A DNA stretch of 64,000 nt from Enterocloster lavalensis (GCF_902364025.1 NZ_CABJCG010000017.1:62001-126000), one strand, 5' to 3'; numbered from the stretch's first letter, positions 47,091 to 56,387 are shown. Notes: generated by a model not told the origin, from the sequence alone. Made by a program: numbers and translations.

Positions 47091-47717
47091 TTACTCCTGT
47101 CCTTCATTTTCCGATTCGCTCTCCTGTTTTTCAAAGACCAGGCCGTTGGTATTTTCCGCGCCCACCAGAGTCTCGTAGAAGGTGATATTCACATTCACAT
47201 TGATCAGCTCCGCCGCGGACATGCCGCCCGCCTCCCCCCTGCTCTTGTTCACGGAAATAGACAGGTCCTTGAGGATACAGCGGTAGGGGCTGGAATGCAT
47301 CTGCTCCAATATGGAGCGCACCTTTTGGTATGTATCTGCCTGGAAGGAAATGGAAATATCCCGCCTGACAATATTTCCCGACGCCACCGCCTCGGAGAAG
47401 CTTAAGTTGTAGGTGGCGGCCGGGGAAAGGGCCTCGTAGAGGTCCGTAATCTCGTTCTTGATATTGTTGTAGGGAAGCAGCTCCCCCTGCTGTTTCTCCG
47501 GGGCGTTTTCCAGCTCATCCACCATCTTCTTTTTCCGGGTTGCTTTCATCATCTGCAGCTCCAGGTCCTCCTCCACCGGCACCTGCAGGGCGGCGCACCG
47601 CTCCACCTCCAGATTCACCGGGCGGTAGAGGGCGAGATAGTAAAACAAAGCCAGCAGCATCACGCTGAGCAGCAGAAGCAGCCACGCTTCCCGGGCCGTA
47701 AATTTGCGGTTCATCAT
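47091..47717 (-). CDS. pilO: PilO-like pilus alignment protein
   Basis: A 208-residue single-pass membrane protein: short cytoplasmic N-terminus, helix at about 12-30 (LLLLLSVMLLALFYYLAL), coiled coil, then a small ferredoxin-like domain. This matches PilO in size, topology and gene order (pilM-pilN-pilO). It links the cytoplasmic PilM ring to the outside face of the membrane. Its ATG overlaps the pilN stop. Confidence 0.8.
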   Translation of the reverse strand: MMNRKFTAREAWLLLLLSVMLLALFYYLALYRPVNLEVERCAALQVPVEEDLELQMMKATRKKKMVDELENAPEKQQGELLPYNNIKNEITDLYEALSPAATYNLSFSEAVASGNIVRRDISISFQADTYQKVRSILEQMHSSPYRCILKDLSISVNKSRGEAGGMSAAELINVNVNITFYETLVGAENTNGLVFEKQESESENEGQE

Positions 47718-48295
47718 CGGTCCTGCCCTCCTGTCAGCGTGATGGTCACATTGGCCGTCACGTTCTGCCGGTCCTGGACTTCCTCATTGTTCTCGGTGGC
47801 GGCCGTGGCCACCGATATGTACTGCACCTGGGGATTGCTTTCCAGGTCCGCCACAATCCCGGATATGGTGTTTAATGGCACGTCGGTGATGGAAATCCGG
47901 CAGATATTACCCTGAATGGAGATGCTGGACAGATCGGCCTGATTCATCACACATTCCTCCAGCAGGGTCAGAACGTCCAGACGGTCCCTCAACACGGCCT
48001 CGTCCTCGTTCAGATAGTCGTTGAAATACTGGCTGTACTGTTCCCGCACCGCCTCGTAGTCCCGGTTGTACTCCACCAGTCCGCTTAAATCCGCCTGAAC
48101 CTTTTCAAGCGAGGCCTGGGCGGAGGTCATTTTCTGGAGCTGTCCCTGAACGCCGAAGCGGACAAAGAGCGCCAGAAAGACCAGAAACAGGAGGAAGGCC
48201 GGAATCGCTCTGGAAGGGCTGTTGATGGACCGCTCCCGGAACACTAAATTGACCGTCTGTTTTGAGGGATATTCATTTTTTCGAACAGTAAACAT
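47714..48295 (-). CDS. pilN: PilN-like pilus alignment protein
   Basis: A 193-residue bitopic protein with a short N-terminal cytoplasmic segment containing TVNLVF, near the PilM-binding position of PilN, a helix around 35-50, a coiled-coil stretch and a C-terminal periplasmic-type domain. Gene order and architecture support the call; sequence identity within this family is always low. Confidence 0.8.
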   Translation of the reverse strand: MFTVRKNEYPSKQTVNLVFRERSINSPSRAIPAFLLFLVFLALFVRFGVQGQLQKMTSAQASLEKVQADLSGLVEYNRDYEAVREQYSQYFNDYLNEDEAVLRDRLDVLTLLEECVMNQADLSSISIQGNICRISITDVPLNTISGIVADLESNPQVQYISVATAATENNEEVQDRQNVTANVTITLTGGQDR

Positions 48296-48315
48296 ATCTC
48301 TTACGCTCCTTCCCC

Positions 48316-49317
48316 CTAACGGTAGGTGATCCCGGCCGCCGCCGGGCTGGTGAACGCCTCCGGGGGCAGCTGTCCCGCGGTTTTAAACAGCTCCGCCACC
48401 GGTCTCGGGGCCAGCGGAATGCTGCGGACCACCGTGTCCACCAGCGGGGTGATTAACGAACCTCCACCGCAGAAATACACGGTGTCCAGCCTGCTTGCCG
48501 GATTGTTGAAACCGTAGAAATTGATGGCGCGCATGATTTCTACCGCGATGGTGTCGAAAATATCCTGACAGCACGGCAGCGACCACACATTTTCATAGTT
48601 CTCCGTCACGTAGGCGTGGGCGATGTGCTCATCCAGATTCCGCTCATCCGCCACGGCCCGATCCAGCAGGGAACAGCCGTGGTCGATTTCCCGGGTCACC
48701 TCAAACCGATGGCTGGAAAATATATGCAGCTTGGTGGTGTAATACCCCAAATCCACAAAGCAGTATTCCCTGGTTTCCTCCGGCTGCTCCTCAACCTCGT
48801 ACGCCCGGATCAGGTTGGAGTAGGCAAATATCTCCGGCGCCGCAACAGTCAGCTTGAAGCCCGCGTGCTTTACCATCAGCGTGTACTCCTGAAGCTTTTC
48901 TTTCGGCGCCGCTGCGGCCATCAAATCCATGGAAAAGGGCCTGCCGTCGTCGTTGTAGTGCATTTCCAGCAGGCAGTAGTCGAACACATACTTTTTCCGG
49001 CTCTCGTTGATGAAATCGTGGAACTCGTAGGGGAGGTTGATTTTCAAATGCTCCACCGTCATGGCGGGCATAGTCAGCCGCTTGGAGAACGCCACGCTGT
49101 TCGGAAGCACCAGCGCGCACTTTTTGTCCGTAAAGCGGTGTTTTTTCGCCATCTCCTTCAAAAATTCACTCATCGCCTCCATGGAAACGATGGTTCCTCT
49201 GTTCACATAGTTGTCCGGCAGCGGTTCTATGGCCACCCGAAGCACGCAGTTGTCCTCGCACTGCGTCATCTTCACCTGCCTGGAACCAATCTCAATTCCT
49301 GTAAAACTGTCCGACAT
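48316..49317 (-). CDS. pilM: PilM-like actin-fold pilus protein
   Basis: A 333-residue cytoplasmic protein of the FtsA/PilM actin-like fold. TGIEIGSRQVKMTQ at the N-terminus is the phosphate-1 strand, CFVDLGYYTTKLHIF the phosphate-2 strand, and YFCGGGSLITPLVD the adenosine motif. It forms the inner ring that connects PilN to the PilB ATPase. It lies in the canonical pilM-pilN-pilO order. Confidence 0.85.
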   Translation of the reverse strand: MSDSFTGIEIGSRQVKMTQCEDNCVLRVAIEPLPDNYVNRGTIVSMEAMSEFLKEMAKKHRFTDKKCALVLPNSVAFSKRLTMPAMTVEHLKINLPYEFHDFINESRKKYVFDYCLLEMHYNDDGRPFSMDLMAAAAPKEKLQEYTLMVKHAGFKLTVAAPEIFAYSNLIRAYEVEEQPEETREYCFVDLGYYTTKLHIFSSHRFEVTREIDHGCSLLDRAVADERNLDEHIAHAYVTENYENVWSLPCCQDIFDTIAVEIMRAINFYGFNNPASRLDTVYFCGGGSLITPLVDTVVRSIPLAPRPVAELFKTAGQLPPEAFTSPAAAGITYR

Positions 49318-49366
49318 CTTCCGTCTCCTTTCAGGTTTCCCGCGAAAAGCCGCGGTCCCCGCCTTT

Positions 49367-50176
49367 TTATGACAGGCCGAAAAGCCCTAAATACCAACTG
49401 ACCAAAGGGCCGCCCCCCAGAAGGCACAGCCAGGTGCCTGCGGCGATGGCCGGGCCGAAGGGGATCGCCGCAGGGTCCCCCGGTTTTCTCCCGGAATCCG
49501 GCAGCAGAGCCGCCAGAATCAGGGCCAGGAGACAGCTTACGATCACGTTCAGCAGATTCACCGCCAGGCCCAGATAGAGGCCCGTGACAAAGAACAGCTT
49601 CACGTCCCCGCCGCCCAGACTCTCCCGGCCCAGCAGCCGGTCGAATACCAGGGAGACGGCGAGCATACCGCCTGCGATGAGAATTCCGCCTGACAGACCT
49701 GATATGATATATGAGCCCAACGGTTTTTCCGTGATCAGCGCTCCCGCGCACCACCAGAGGATGGCTGCCACGTGAAAACGGTCCGGTATCTCATAGGATT
49801 CCAGATCCGTCAGCGCCACCCCCAGCAGAATCAGGGAGAATACCAGGTAGTAGGGAGCGGCGGGCGTCAGGCCGAAGCGGTACAGGAGGCTGATTGCCCC
49901 GAAGGCGGATAACAGCTCCACGGCCGCGTAGCGGAAGGAAATCCGCTCCCCGCAATAGCGGCATCTGCCCCTCAGCGCGAACCAGCTGGCTACGGGCACC
50001 AGGTCCAGGGCCCCCAGCACATGGCCGCAGGACGGGCAGCAGCTCCGCCCCTTCGTCACCTTCTGTCCCCGGACCAGCCGCCAGGACAGGCAGTTCACAA
50101 AGCTTCCTCCGGCCGCGCCTGTGACGGCGGCCAATATTGTAATGTAAAGGGTGAACCCCCAATCATCTGCCGGCAT
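49367..50176 (-). CDS. pilD: Prepilin peptidase / N-methyltransferase
   Basis: A 269-residue membrane enzyme that cleaves prepilin signals and methylates the new N-terminus. The N-terminal domain has two CxxC pairs (CPSCGH and CRYCGE) and the catalytic aspartates lie in LTDLESYEIPD and LGGGDVKLF, with about eight helices. The start ATG 50176 has GAGAGGG upstream and overlaps the preceding minor-pilin gene by 14 bases; a longer frame from 50227 runs deeper into that gene. Its substrates are the pilins of this operon, including the giant one. Confidence 0.93.
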   Translation of the reverse strand: MPADDWGFTLYITILAAVTGAAGGSFVNCLSWRLVRGQKVTKGRSCCPSCGHVLGALDLVPVASWFALRGRCRYCGERISFRYAAVELLSAFGAISLLYRFGLTPAAPYYLVFSLILLGVALTDLESYEIPDRFHVAAILWWCAGALITEKPLGSYIISGLSGGILIAGGMLAVSLVFDRLLGRESLGGGDVKLFFVTGLYLGLAVNLLNVIVSCLLALILAALLPDSGRKPGDPAAIPFGPAIAAGTWLCLLGGGPLVSWYLGLFGLS

Positions 50177-50615
50177 TGTATCCCTCTCTGACCCAGGACA
50201 GGGTGTAGTCTGTCCCGTCGTATTCAATCCTGATCACCATGGTTCCGGCTTTTCCCTCGAATGTCCTGCCGTCGATCTCCATGGTGTGATATTCGTTGTA
50301 CCCCCGGGGAATCTCCCCGGTGATGGTGTTGGTGTCGTGGTCGAAATAGCCTGTCTGGACGCCGTTTTGGGTGTGGGGACAGAGGCTCCCGCCGTCGCAG
50401 CCTTTGACGATGCAGCCGTCGATGGAATTGAGGCTGGCCACCCGCTGGGCCGTCTCCGCCATGAGGCGGTCGTTGCCGATTTTGACGGAACGGGTGTAGC
50501 TAGTGATGGCGGTGGCCAGGAGGGCAAGGGCAGTGGCGGTGAAGCAGAGGAGGCAGATTGTTTCGATGAGGGATAGGGCGTGGGGGGAGTTTAGTTTGTG
50601 GGATGTTGTTTGCAT
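50163..50615 (-). CDS. Minor pilin-like protein
   Basis: A 150-residue protein with an N-terminal prepilin-like helix (HALSLIETICLLCFTATALALL) where cleavage would precede LSLIE, leaving a glutamate near position 5. The globular part has cysteines (DGCIVKGCDGGSLC). The start is uncertain: ATG 50615 is preceded only by a weak AGG; a frame from 50723 would cover the terminator-like hairpin and a segment of poor codon quality. It follows the major pilin gene after a terminator. Confidence 0.65.
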   Translation of the reverse strand: MQTTSHKLNSPHALSLIETICLLCFTATALALLATAITSYTRSVKIGNDRLMAETAQRVASLNSIDGCIVKGCDGGSLCPHTQNGVQTGYFDHDTNTITGEIPRGYNEYHTMEIDGRTFEGKAGTMVIRIEYDGTDYTLSWVREGYNAGR

Positions 50616-50730
50616 TTGGGGTACCTGTCTGGTTTGTATTTGTGAGCTTGTGTTTTGGTGCTTTGCAAAATGTCTCGGAGTGGAGGCACTTTGGAAAGGG
50701 CCAAAATTAAAATATGGAATCAAAAAAGGT

Positions 50731-50758
50731 GAAAAGAAGCCGCAACCCTTCGGCTTCT
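50731..50758 (-). terminator. Intra-operon terminator after the major pilin gene
   Basis: An 8-bp stem AGAAGCCG/CGGCTTCT (50735-50742, 50751-50758) is followed on the minus strand by TTTTC. It lies about 23 bases past the pilA stop and probably attenuates transcription so that the major pilin is made in excess. Confidence 0.75.
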
Positions 50759-50780
50759 CAAAAATCCTAATTTTTATGAA

Positions 50781-51230
50781 TTAAGTTGTAGACCCAGCCT
50801 CAACCCACTCCATCTTTATCGTTACATCTTCATCGATTTCTTTAGGGGGCGTTATAGTAACTTTTATTATTTTACCTTTACTTTCAGTTATTTCGGTATA
50901 GTAATCTCCATAGCTAATGCCACCTTTTGTTTTTGTGCCTTGTCCATATCCACTTATTCCGCTACTACTTTCCTCCAAAACACCATTATCAGCATCATAA
51001 TAATAGGATTTCCCCTCCGAAACACTACTTTCATCACTTAAGTACAGCGCCGCAGCCGCAGCCTTCGCCGCCCTCATATTCGCCACATCCGCAGCCTCCC
51101 TAGCCTTTTCCAACTTACTGCTAAAAATCGGCACGGACACCACCACCAGCACTGCAATAATTGCCACAACAATCAGCAGCTCAGCCAGCGTAAAGCCCTT
51201 TTTATTTAATTTCTTACTCATCCTGTTCAT
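50781..51230 (-). CDS. pilA: Major type IV pilin
   Basis: A 149-residue prepilin with the textbook signal KKG before FTLAELLIVVAIIAVLVVVSVPIF. After the helix comes EAADVANMRAAKAAAAALYLSDES and a short beta-rich C-terminus with KVTITPP. AGGAGG lies 8 bases before the ATG. The last two thirds of the gene are markedly AT-rich compared with the operon, as if the surface-exposed part had been exchanged. Its position next to a terminator fits high expression as the filament subunit. Confidence 0.92.
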   Translation of the reverse strand: MNRMSKKLNKKGFTLAELLIVVAIIAVLVVVSVPIFSSKLEKAREAADVANMRAAKAAAAALYLSDESSVSEGKSYYYDADNGVLEESSSGISGYGQGTKTKGGISYGDYYTEITESKGKIIKVTITPPKEIDEDVTIKMEWVEAGSTT

Positions 51231-51330
51231 TTTTAAATCCTCCTGCTATGGTTTCTATCAATGTACTTCTCTGATCTTTCATCCTGCAAACTCGGAAACC
51301 ACGGGTTGTGATGGCCCGGCCTGCATATTG

Positions 51331-52542
51331 CTACATCATATCGTAGATATTAAAAATCGGCAGATAGATGGAGATCACGATAAATCCGGCGATGCCTGCG
51401 ATCAATACCAGGATCGCCGGTTCCAGCTTGGAGAGCGCCTTCTGGGTGGCGTGCTCCGCCTCATTGTCAAAATACCGCCCGATGGTCTTGAGCGTTTCCT
51501 CCAGCTCCCCCGTCTCCTCCCCGATCACACACATGTCGTTGAGGGTCTGTGGATAGCAGCCGGACTCCTTCATACAGGTTCCCAGATGGCGGCCCTCCTC
51601 CAGACCGGTGACCATCTTGCTGGTCTCCAGTGAGAGCATATAATTGTCCAGCGTTTTTGCCGTCACCGCCAGCGCCCTGGCCACGGGAAGCCCCGCCCCC
51701 AGCAGCGTGGACATGGTATTGGCAAACTGGCTGGAAGCGTTCAGCATGCTGATTTTCCCCAGAATGGGAACCTTCAGCTTCAGCCGGTTCCATTTCACCC
51801 TGCCCTCCTCCGTCCTTACGGCGGCCACAGACAGGGCTGTCAGAAACAGCATCCCCAGCAGAATCCAGAGAATATGCTTCTGGAAAAATGCCGACACAGA
51901 GATCAGCGCCTTTGTGGACGGCGGCATATCCCCGCCCAGCTCATCAAAAATGCCGCTGACCGTGGGAATCACCTTCACCATCACCACAATCATCACCACC
52001 ACGGCGATGATCATGACAAACACCGGGTAGGTCAGCGCAGCCGACACCTTCTGTTTCGTCTTGTAACGCCTCTCGTAAAACCCGCTCAGGCTCTCAAAGG
52101 AATTTTCCAGCGTTCCCGATTGCTCCCCCGAACGGATAGTCTCTATAAACGTCAGGGGCAGCAACCCCTTCCCGGCAGTCTCGAAGCTGTCCGCCAGCCC
52201 GTACCCCGCCGACACGTCCCGGGCCACATTGCTGAGAATCCGTTTCAGCCGTTTGTCCTCAGACTGGCCCGCGATCAGCCCCACGCATTTGGCGATGGGC
52301 ATCCCCGCCGCCAGAATCACGGAAAACTGGGAGCACACCATGGACAGGGCCTTCAAATCGATCTTTTTTACATTTATTTCCTTTGTCAGGAAACCGGAGC
52401 GCTCCCGCACCGGCGTAATCCTGGTCACAAGGCTGCACGTCTCCTTGATCTGAGCCACGGCCGCGTACTCGTCGTACGCCTCCACAATGCCGCTCACCGG
52501 CAGGCCGTCCCGGGAAATCGCCTTGTATTTAAATGTGACCAT
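51331..52542 (-). CDS. pilC: PilC/GspF inner-membrane platform protein
   Basis: A 403-residue polytopic protein with two repeated T2SSF domains (about 65-190 and 270-395) and three or four helices, including VMIIAVVVMIVVMVKVIP. The motif SGEQSGTLENSFESLSGFYE recurs as IGEETGELEETLKTIGRYFD in the second half. It anchors the PilB and PilT motors. It lies 29 bases after pilT. Confidence 0.92.
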   Translation of the reverse strand: MVTFKYKAISRDGLPVSGIVEAYDEYAAVAQIKETCSLVTRITPVRERSGFLTKEINVKKIDLKALSMVCSQFSVILAAGMPIAKCVGLIAGQSEDKRLKRILSNVARDVSAGYGLADSFETAGKGLLPLTFIETIRSGEQSGTLENSFESLSGFYERRYKTKQKVSAALTYPVFVMIIAVVVMIVVMVKVIPTVSGIFDELGGDMPPSTKALISVSAFFQKHILWILLGMLFLTALSVAAVRTEEGRVKWNRLKLKVPILGKISMLNASSQFANTMSTLLGAGLPVARALAVTAKTLDNYMLSLETSKMVTGLEEGRHLGTCMKESGCYPQTLNDMCVIGEETGELEETLKTIGRYFDNEAEHATQKALSKLEPAILVLIAGIAGFIVISIYLPIFNIYDMM

Positions 52543-52571
52543 GTCCTATCACCCCCTTCCGGCGGCGGCCG

Positions 52572-53621
52572 TCACACCAGCACATACCGTTTCATATAAT
52601 CCGCGTCCCGGGCGGCTTCCTTCGCCGTCCTGGCGGAAATGACCTGATCCTTGTAGAGCCGCACCAGGAAATTGTCCATGGTGATGCTCCCCTCCTGAGC
52701 CGCGGAGGCCATGGAGCTGGCGATCTGAGGCGTCTTGGCCTCCCGGATCAGATTGCGGATGGCGGGCGTCACCATCATCAGCTCGCAGGCCGCCACCCTG
52801 CCCCTGCCGTTTTTGCGCTCCACCAGCTGCTGGGACAGCACCGCCAGAAGGCAGGTGGAGAGCTGCAGCCGGATCTGCCGCTGCAAACCGTCCGGAAATA
52901 CATTCACAATGCGGTCAATGGAATCCGCCGCGGAATTGGTGTGCAGGGTCCCGAATACCAGATGGCCGGTCTCCGCCGCCGTCAGCGCCGTCTCGATGGT
53001 GTCCAGATCCCGCAGCTCGCCGATGAGAATCACATCGGGGTCCTCCCGCAGGGCGGCCCTTAAGCCGTCCCCGTAGCTTCTCGTATCCGTCCCGATCTGC
53101 CGCTGGTTGACCACGCACTGGTCCGGCGTGTAAATGTACTCCACCGGATCCTCCAGCGTGATAATATGGCCTTTTCTGGTGCGGTTGATCTCATTCAAAA
53201 TGGCCGCCAGGGTGGTGGATTTACCCGAGCCGGTCTCCCCCGTCACCAGGATCAGCCCCCGTTTCATGGACGGGAACTGGGAAACCGCCGGTGGAAGCCC
53301 CAGACTGTCCAGCTCCGGAATCCGCTCGCTCAGCAGCCGGATAGCGGTGGAAATATACCCCTGCTGCCGAAACAGATTGATTCGGACCCGGATGCCCGCA
53401 AAGGTTCCCGCCAGATCCAGCTCTCCGATCTCCCGGATCCGCTCATACGCCTCTCCGGCCAGCTCCCTGGCATAACCCTCGCAGTCCGCAGCCGTCAGCA
53501 TTTCCCCGTCCATATCTTCCAGCCGCCCGTCCCGCCTGAATCTCGGCGGCAGCCCTTTTACCAGATGAATATCCGAAGCGCCCGCATCCCCGGCCGTCCG
53601 AATCATTTCTTCGATTGTCAC
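52572..53621 (-). CDS. pilT: PilT retraction ATPase
   Basis: A 349-residue hexameric ATPase that depolymerises pili. GETGSGKSTTLAAIL is Walker A, VILIGELRDLDT the Walker B region, TLEDPVEYIY the Asp box and FGTLHTNSAADSIDRIV the His box. AIRNLIREAKTPQI is the PilT-specific C-terminal motif. The start is GTG 53621, six bases after AGGA. A retraction motor implies that these pili are dynamic, as in twitching or DNA uptake. Confidence 0.94.
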   Translation of the reverse strand: MTIEEMIRTAGDAGASDIHLVKGLPPRFRRDGRLEDMDGEMLTAADCEGYARELAGEAYERIREIGELDLAGTFAGIRVRINLFRQQGYISTAIRLLSERIPELDSLGLPPAVSQFPSMKRGLILVTGETGSGKSTTLAAILNEINRTRKGHIITLEDPVEYIYTPDQCVVNQRQIGTDTRSYGDGLRAALREDPDVILIGELRDLDTIETALTAAETGHLVFGTLHTNSAADSIDRIVNVFPDGLQRQIRLQLSTCLLAVLSQQLVERKNGRGRVAACELMMVTPAIRNLIREAKTPQIASSMASAAQEGSITMDNFLVRLYKDQVISARTAKEAARDADYMKRYVLV

Positions 53622-53629
53622 GTCTGTTC

Positions 53630-55324
53630 CTACCCTTCTATGGAATTGATGGTGCGGCGGGCCTCGTCAGCCGTGGTAACGCCCTCCAGCACCAGGCGCC
53701 GGCAGTTGTCCCGGATGGACACATAGTCCGCCCCCTCTGCCGCCTGCACCAGCTGTTCCTTCGAACCGCCCTCCGCGATGCAGCGGCGGGTCTCCCGGTT
53801 CATCATCAAAATCTCAAAAACCCCCGTCCTGCCCCGGTAACCGGTGTCAAAGCAGTAGGGACAGCCCTTGCCCTTATAGAAGGTGACATCGCTGCCGCGG
53901 TCCATGCCCAGAATCTCCAGATCCTCCGGGGTGGGCTTGTAGGCCGTCTTGCAGTTGGGGCAGATCCGCCGGACCAGGCGCTGGGAAATGATTCCGTTGA
54001 GCGCGCTGGCGATCAGATACGGCTCCACGCCGATATCCTTCAACCGGTCGATGGTGGAAATGGCATCGTTGGTATGTATGGTGGAAAGCACCAAATGTCC
54101 TGTGATCGCGGCCCGCATGGCGATCTCCGCGGTCTCGCCGTCCCGTATCTCGCCCACCGCGATGATATCCGGGTCCTGGCGCAGAATGGAGCGCAGGCCG
54201 TTGGCAAAGGTCATGTCCACCTTCTCGTTGATCTGCACCTGATTGACCCCTGAAATATTATATTCCACCGGGTCCTCCAAAGTGACCAGGTTGACCTCCT
54301 CCCGGTTCAGCTCCCCGATCATGGTGTACATGGTGGAGGATTTACCGCTTCCCGTGGGGCCCACGATCAGGATCACGCCGCTGTGGTTGGAGATCAATTT
54401 AGCGTATTTATCCAGGTCCGGGCCGCTGAGGCCGATGCCCGCCTTATTCAAAAGGTCGGTGGACTTGTTCAGGAGACGGATCACCACCTTCTCCCCGTAA
54501 ATTAACGGCAGGGTGGAGATTCGCAGATCGATGTCCTGGCTCTTGATCCTCACGTTGGCGCGGCCGTCCAGCGGAATTCTGCGCTCCGCGATATTCATCC
54601 CGCCCATGATCTTGATGCGGGAGATCACCGACGACTGCAGGTCCTTGGGCACGGTGAGAATCTTGTGGAGCATGCCGTCGATTCTCATGCGCACCGCCAC
54701 GTCCGTCTCCCGCGGCTCGATGTGAATGTCGCTGACCCGCTCGGTCACGGCCCGCTCGATAATGGAGTTCACCAGGCGCACCGTGGGCGCGCTGATGGTG
54801 TCCTCGTCCCCGATCTCCAGGGAGGGCACCGCGGACTCCGGCGACTGCTCCGCATTTCCCGACTGGCGCATCTCCTCGATGGCCCGGGCCACGCCCTCGT
54901 TTCCGTACAGGTTCATGATAGCCCGGTCGATGCTGTTGGCGGTGGAAATCATGGGGATCACACGCTTCCGGGAGGCGGTTTTGGCCTCCTCGATGGCCAT
55001 GAAGTTCATGGGGTCCTTCATCGCCAGGTAGAGCGAATCCTTCTCCACCCGGACCGGAACCACCCCGTATTTGCGCGCGATATTCTTGGGCACCTGGGCG
55101 GACATTCTGGGATCGATGTCAATCTTGGACAGATCCACAAACTCGATCCCCAGCTGCATCTGAAGGGCCTCGATCAGCTGCTTCTCCGTGATCACGCCCC
55201 GGTCGATGAGCAGCGTTCCCAGGCGCTCCTTCGTCTCCTTCTGCAGCTGCAGCGCATGGTTTAACTGCTCCTCGTTGATCAGCCCAACCGACAGCAGCAG
55301 GTCGCCAAGTCTCTTATAAATCAC
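53630..55324 (-). CDS. pilB: PilB extension ATPase
   Basis: A 564-residue assembly ATPase. The N-terminal MshEN-type domain begins YKRLGDLLLSVGLINEEQL; related domains bind c-di-GMP in some species. GPTGSGKSSTMYTMI is Walker A, VTLEDPVEYNISGV the Asp box, and a tetracysteine zinc motif CPNC...CPYC lies at about 455-515. I chose GTG 55324, six bases after GGGGAGGAG; the GTG at 55348 has no such site. First gene of the pilus operon, behind a consensus promoter. Confidence 0.94.
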   Translation of the reverse strand: MIYKRLGDLLLSVGLINEEQLNHALQLQKETKERLGTLLIDRGVITEKQLIEALQMQLGIEFVDLSKIDIDPRMSAQVPKNIARKYGVVPVRVEKDSLYLAMKDPMNFMAIEEAKTASRKRVIPMISTANSIDRAIMNLYGNEGVARAIEEMRQSGNAEQSPESAVPSLEIGDEDTISAPTVRLVNSIIERAVTERVSDIHIEPRETDVAVRMRIDGMLHKILTVPKDLQSSVISRIKIMGGMNIAERRIPLDGRANVRIKSQDIDLRISTLPLIYGEKVVIRLLNKSTDLLNKAGIGLSGPDLDKYAKLISNHSGVILIVGPTGSGKSSTMYTMIGELNREEVNLVTLEDPVEYNISGVNQVQINEKVDMTFANGLRSILRQDPDIIAVGEIRDGETAEIAMRAAITGHLVLSTIHTNDAISTIDRLKDIGVEPYLIASALNGIISQRLVRRICPNCKTAYKPTPEDLEILGMDRGSDVTFYKGKGCPYCFDTGYRGRTGVFEILMMNRETRRCIAEGGSKEQLVQAAEGADYVSIRDNCRRLVLEGVTTADEARRTINSIEG

Positions 55325-55382
55325 GTTTTGCTCCTCCCCGGAGCTCACGAAAAAAGCCCCGCTGAATATTTAGAATGTTTTT

Positions 55383-55411
55383 ATTATATCCCCTTTTGAT
55401 TTGGTAATCAA
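55383..55411 (-). promoter_or_regulatory. Promoter of the pilus operon with operator-like palindrome
   Basis: The minus strand reads TTGATT (55406-55411), 17 bases, TATAAT (55383-55388). A perfect inverted repeat TTGATT-N4-AATCAA (55396-55411) overlaps the -35 box, a place where a repressor would block RNA polymerase. Confidence 0.8.
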
Positions 55412-55496
55412 TTACAATTTCTCTTCCAGATCGGAGATTTTCGGTTTTTTTTGACTATTTTTGCATTATGTAGAACTTTCTGAAATTTCTGAAATA

Positions 55497-55541
55497 GAAA
55501 AACAGCCTGACTTCTGCTTATGGTGCAGTTGTCAGGCTGTT
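55497..55541 (-). terminator. Terminator after the unknown 134-residue protein gene
   Basis: A 10-bp stem ACAGCCTGAC/GTCAGGCTGT (55502-55511, 55531-55540) is followed on the minus strand by TTTTTC. It separates the agr-side transcript from the pilus promoter. Confidence 0.85.
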
Positions 55542-55574
55542 AGTTCCTACTTCAGTTTTATATCCAAAGCCACT

Positions 55575-55979
55575 CTATTTCGATGTACAAGACAGAGATA
55601 CCTCCAACTGATCTCCAAAAACGCTCAGCATTATAATGGTTTTACGACCATACTCCTCTTCTCTTTCCAGCATTCGGACCGTAAACCTGTAGCCGCCTTC
55701 TTCTATCTTTGTGTTTCGGACAAATCCCTCATTTTGAATCAGGTACTCCGTGTAGCGATCCACCATTCCATCCCCATCCCCTTGGATCGCATATTGATAC
55801 ATTGCATGGGAACGTTTGGGATTGTTGGCGGAAGAGCCGTGCTTCAGCTTCTGCTTTCCCAGAACCGTGTAGATTGAGGGGATTTTCTGATCACTTACAA
55901 TATAATACTGTGCCTTTGATGTATGGTCGAGCATCACAGAAGATAATGAAAGTACCACTCCTAACCACACTAATCGCAA
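55575..55979 (-). CDS. Unknown secreted or membrane-anchored small protein
   Basis: A 134-residue protein that I do not recognise. It begins with a hydrophobic stretch (VWLGVVLSLSSVML) that could be a signal or anchor, followed by a mixed alpha/beta domain. The TTG start at 55979 has a weak ribosome site and overlaps the broken RDD gene, so the true start is uncertain. It ends before a clear terminator. Confidence 0.55.
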   Translation of the reverse strand: MRLVWLGVVLSLSSVMLDHTSKAQYYIVSDQKIPSIYTVLGKQKLKHGSSANNPKRSHAMYQYAIQGDGDGMVDRYTEYLIQNEGFVRNTKIEEGGYRFTVRMLEREEEYGRKTIIMLSVFGDQLEVSLSCTSK

Positions 55980-56387
55980 CTCTTATCAACGTCTTGCCGG
56001 GCGATATACCCGGGGGTGTTTGATCGATAATGCCCAGCCGTTTGTCGTAGGGCATCTGTCTGTCAAGACAGAAATAGAGGATCAGCGTCACAGGCCAAAT
56101 TACAAAAAGCAAAAACTTCAAAAACGTGTGCAGAAGGGAGTTGACAAGCCTGGCCTTTCCATCCTCCCAGTGCCACTCCGGCCGGATGCCAAGAATCCAC
56201 TTTCCCAGCGTCAATCCCCAAGCCAGTAGTCGGTGATGAATAAATATCCCAGAAGTGCGATATACACCACCGGGCGAATGATTCTGATATCTTCCCCCGC
56301 AATTCCCAGCCCCCTTACATTAGCCAATGTAACATAGGGAAACATGCAAATCATGTAGTCAATCCACGAGGCTATGATTCGTCTCAT
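55891..56387 (-). pseudogene. RDD-family membrane protein gene with a frameshift
   Basis: ATG 56387 opens a frame reading MRRIIASWIDYMICMFPYV and on to LFITDYWLGD, where a TGA at 56211-56213 ends it after 58 codons. The following RDD hallmark, TLGKWILGIRPEWHWEDGKA, and two more hydrophobic segments lie in another frame (to 55891). A one-base change near 56212-56225 would join them into one RDD protein of about 165 residues (IDY near the start, then GxTLGKxxxGI). I see a decayed gene or a sequencing error; a programmed shift is less likely because no slippery heptamer is evident. Confidence 0.75.
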
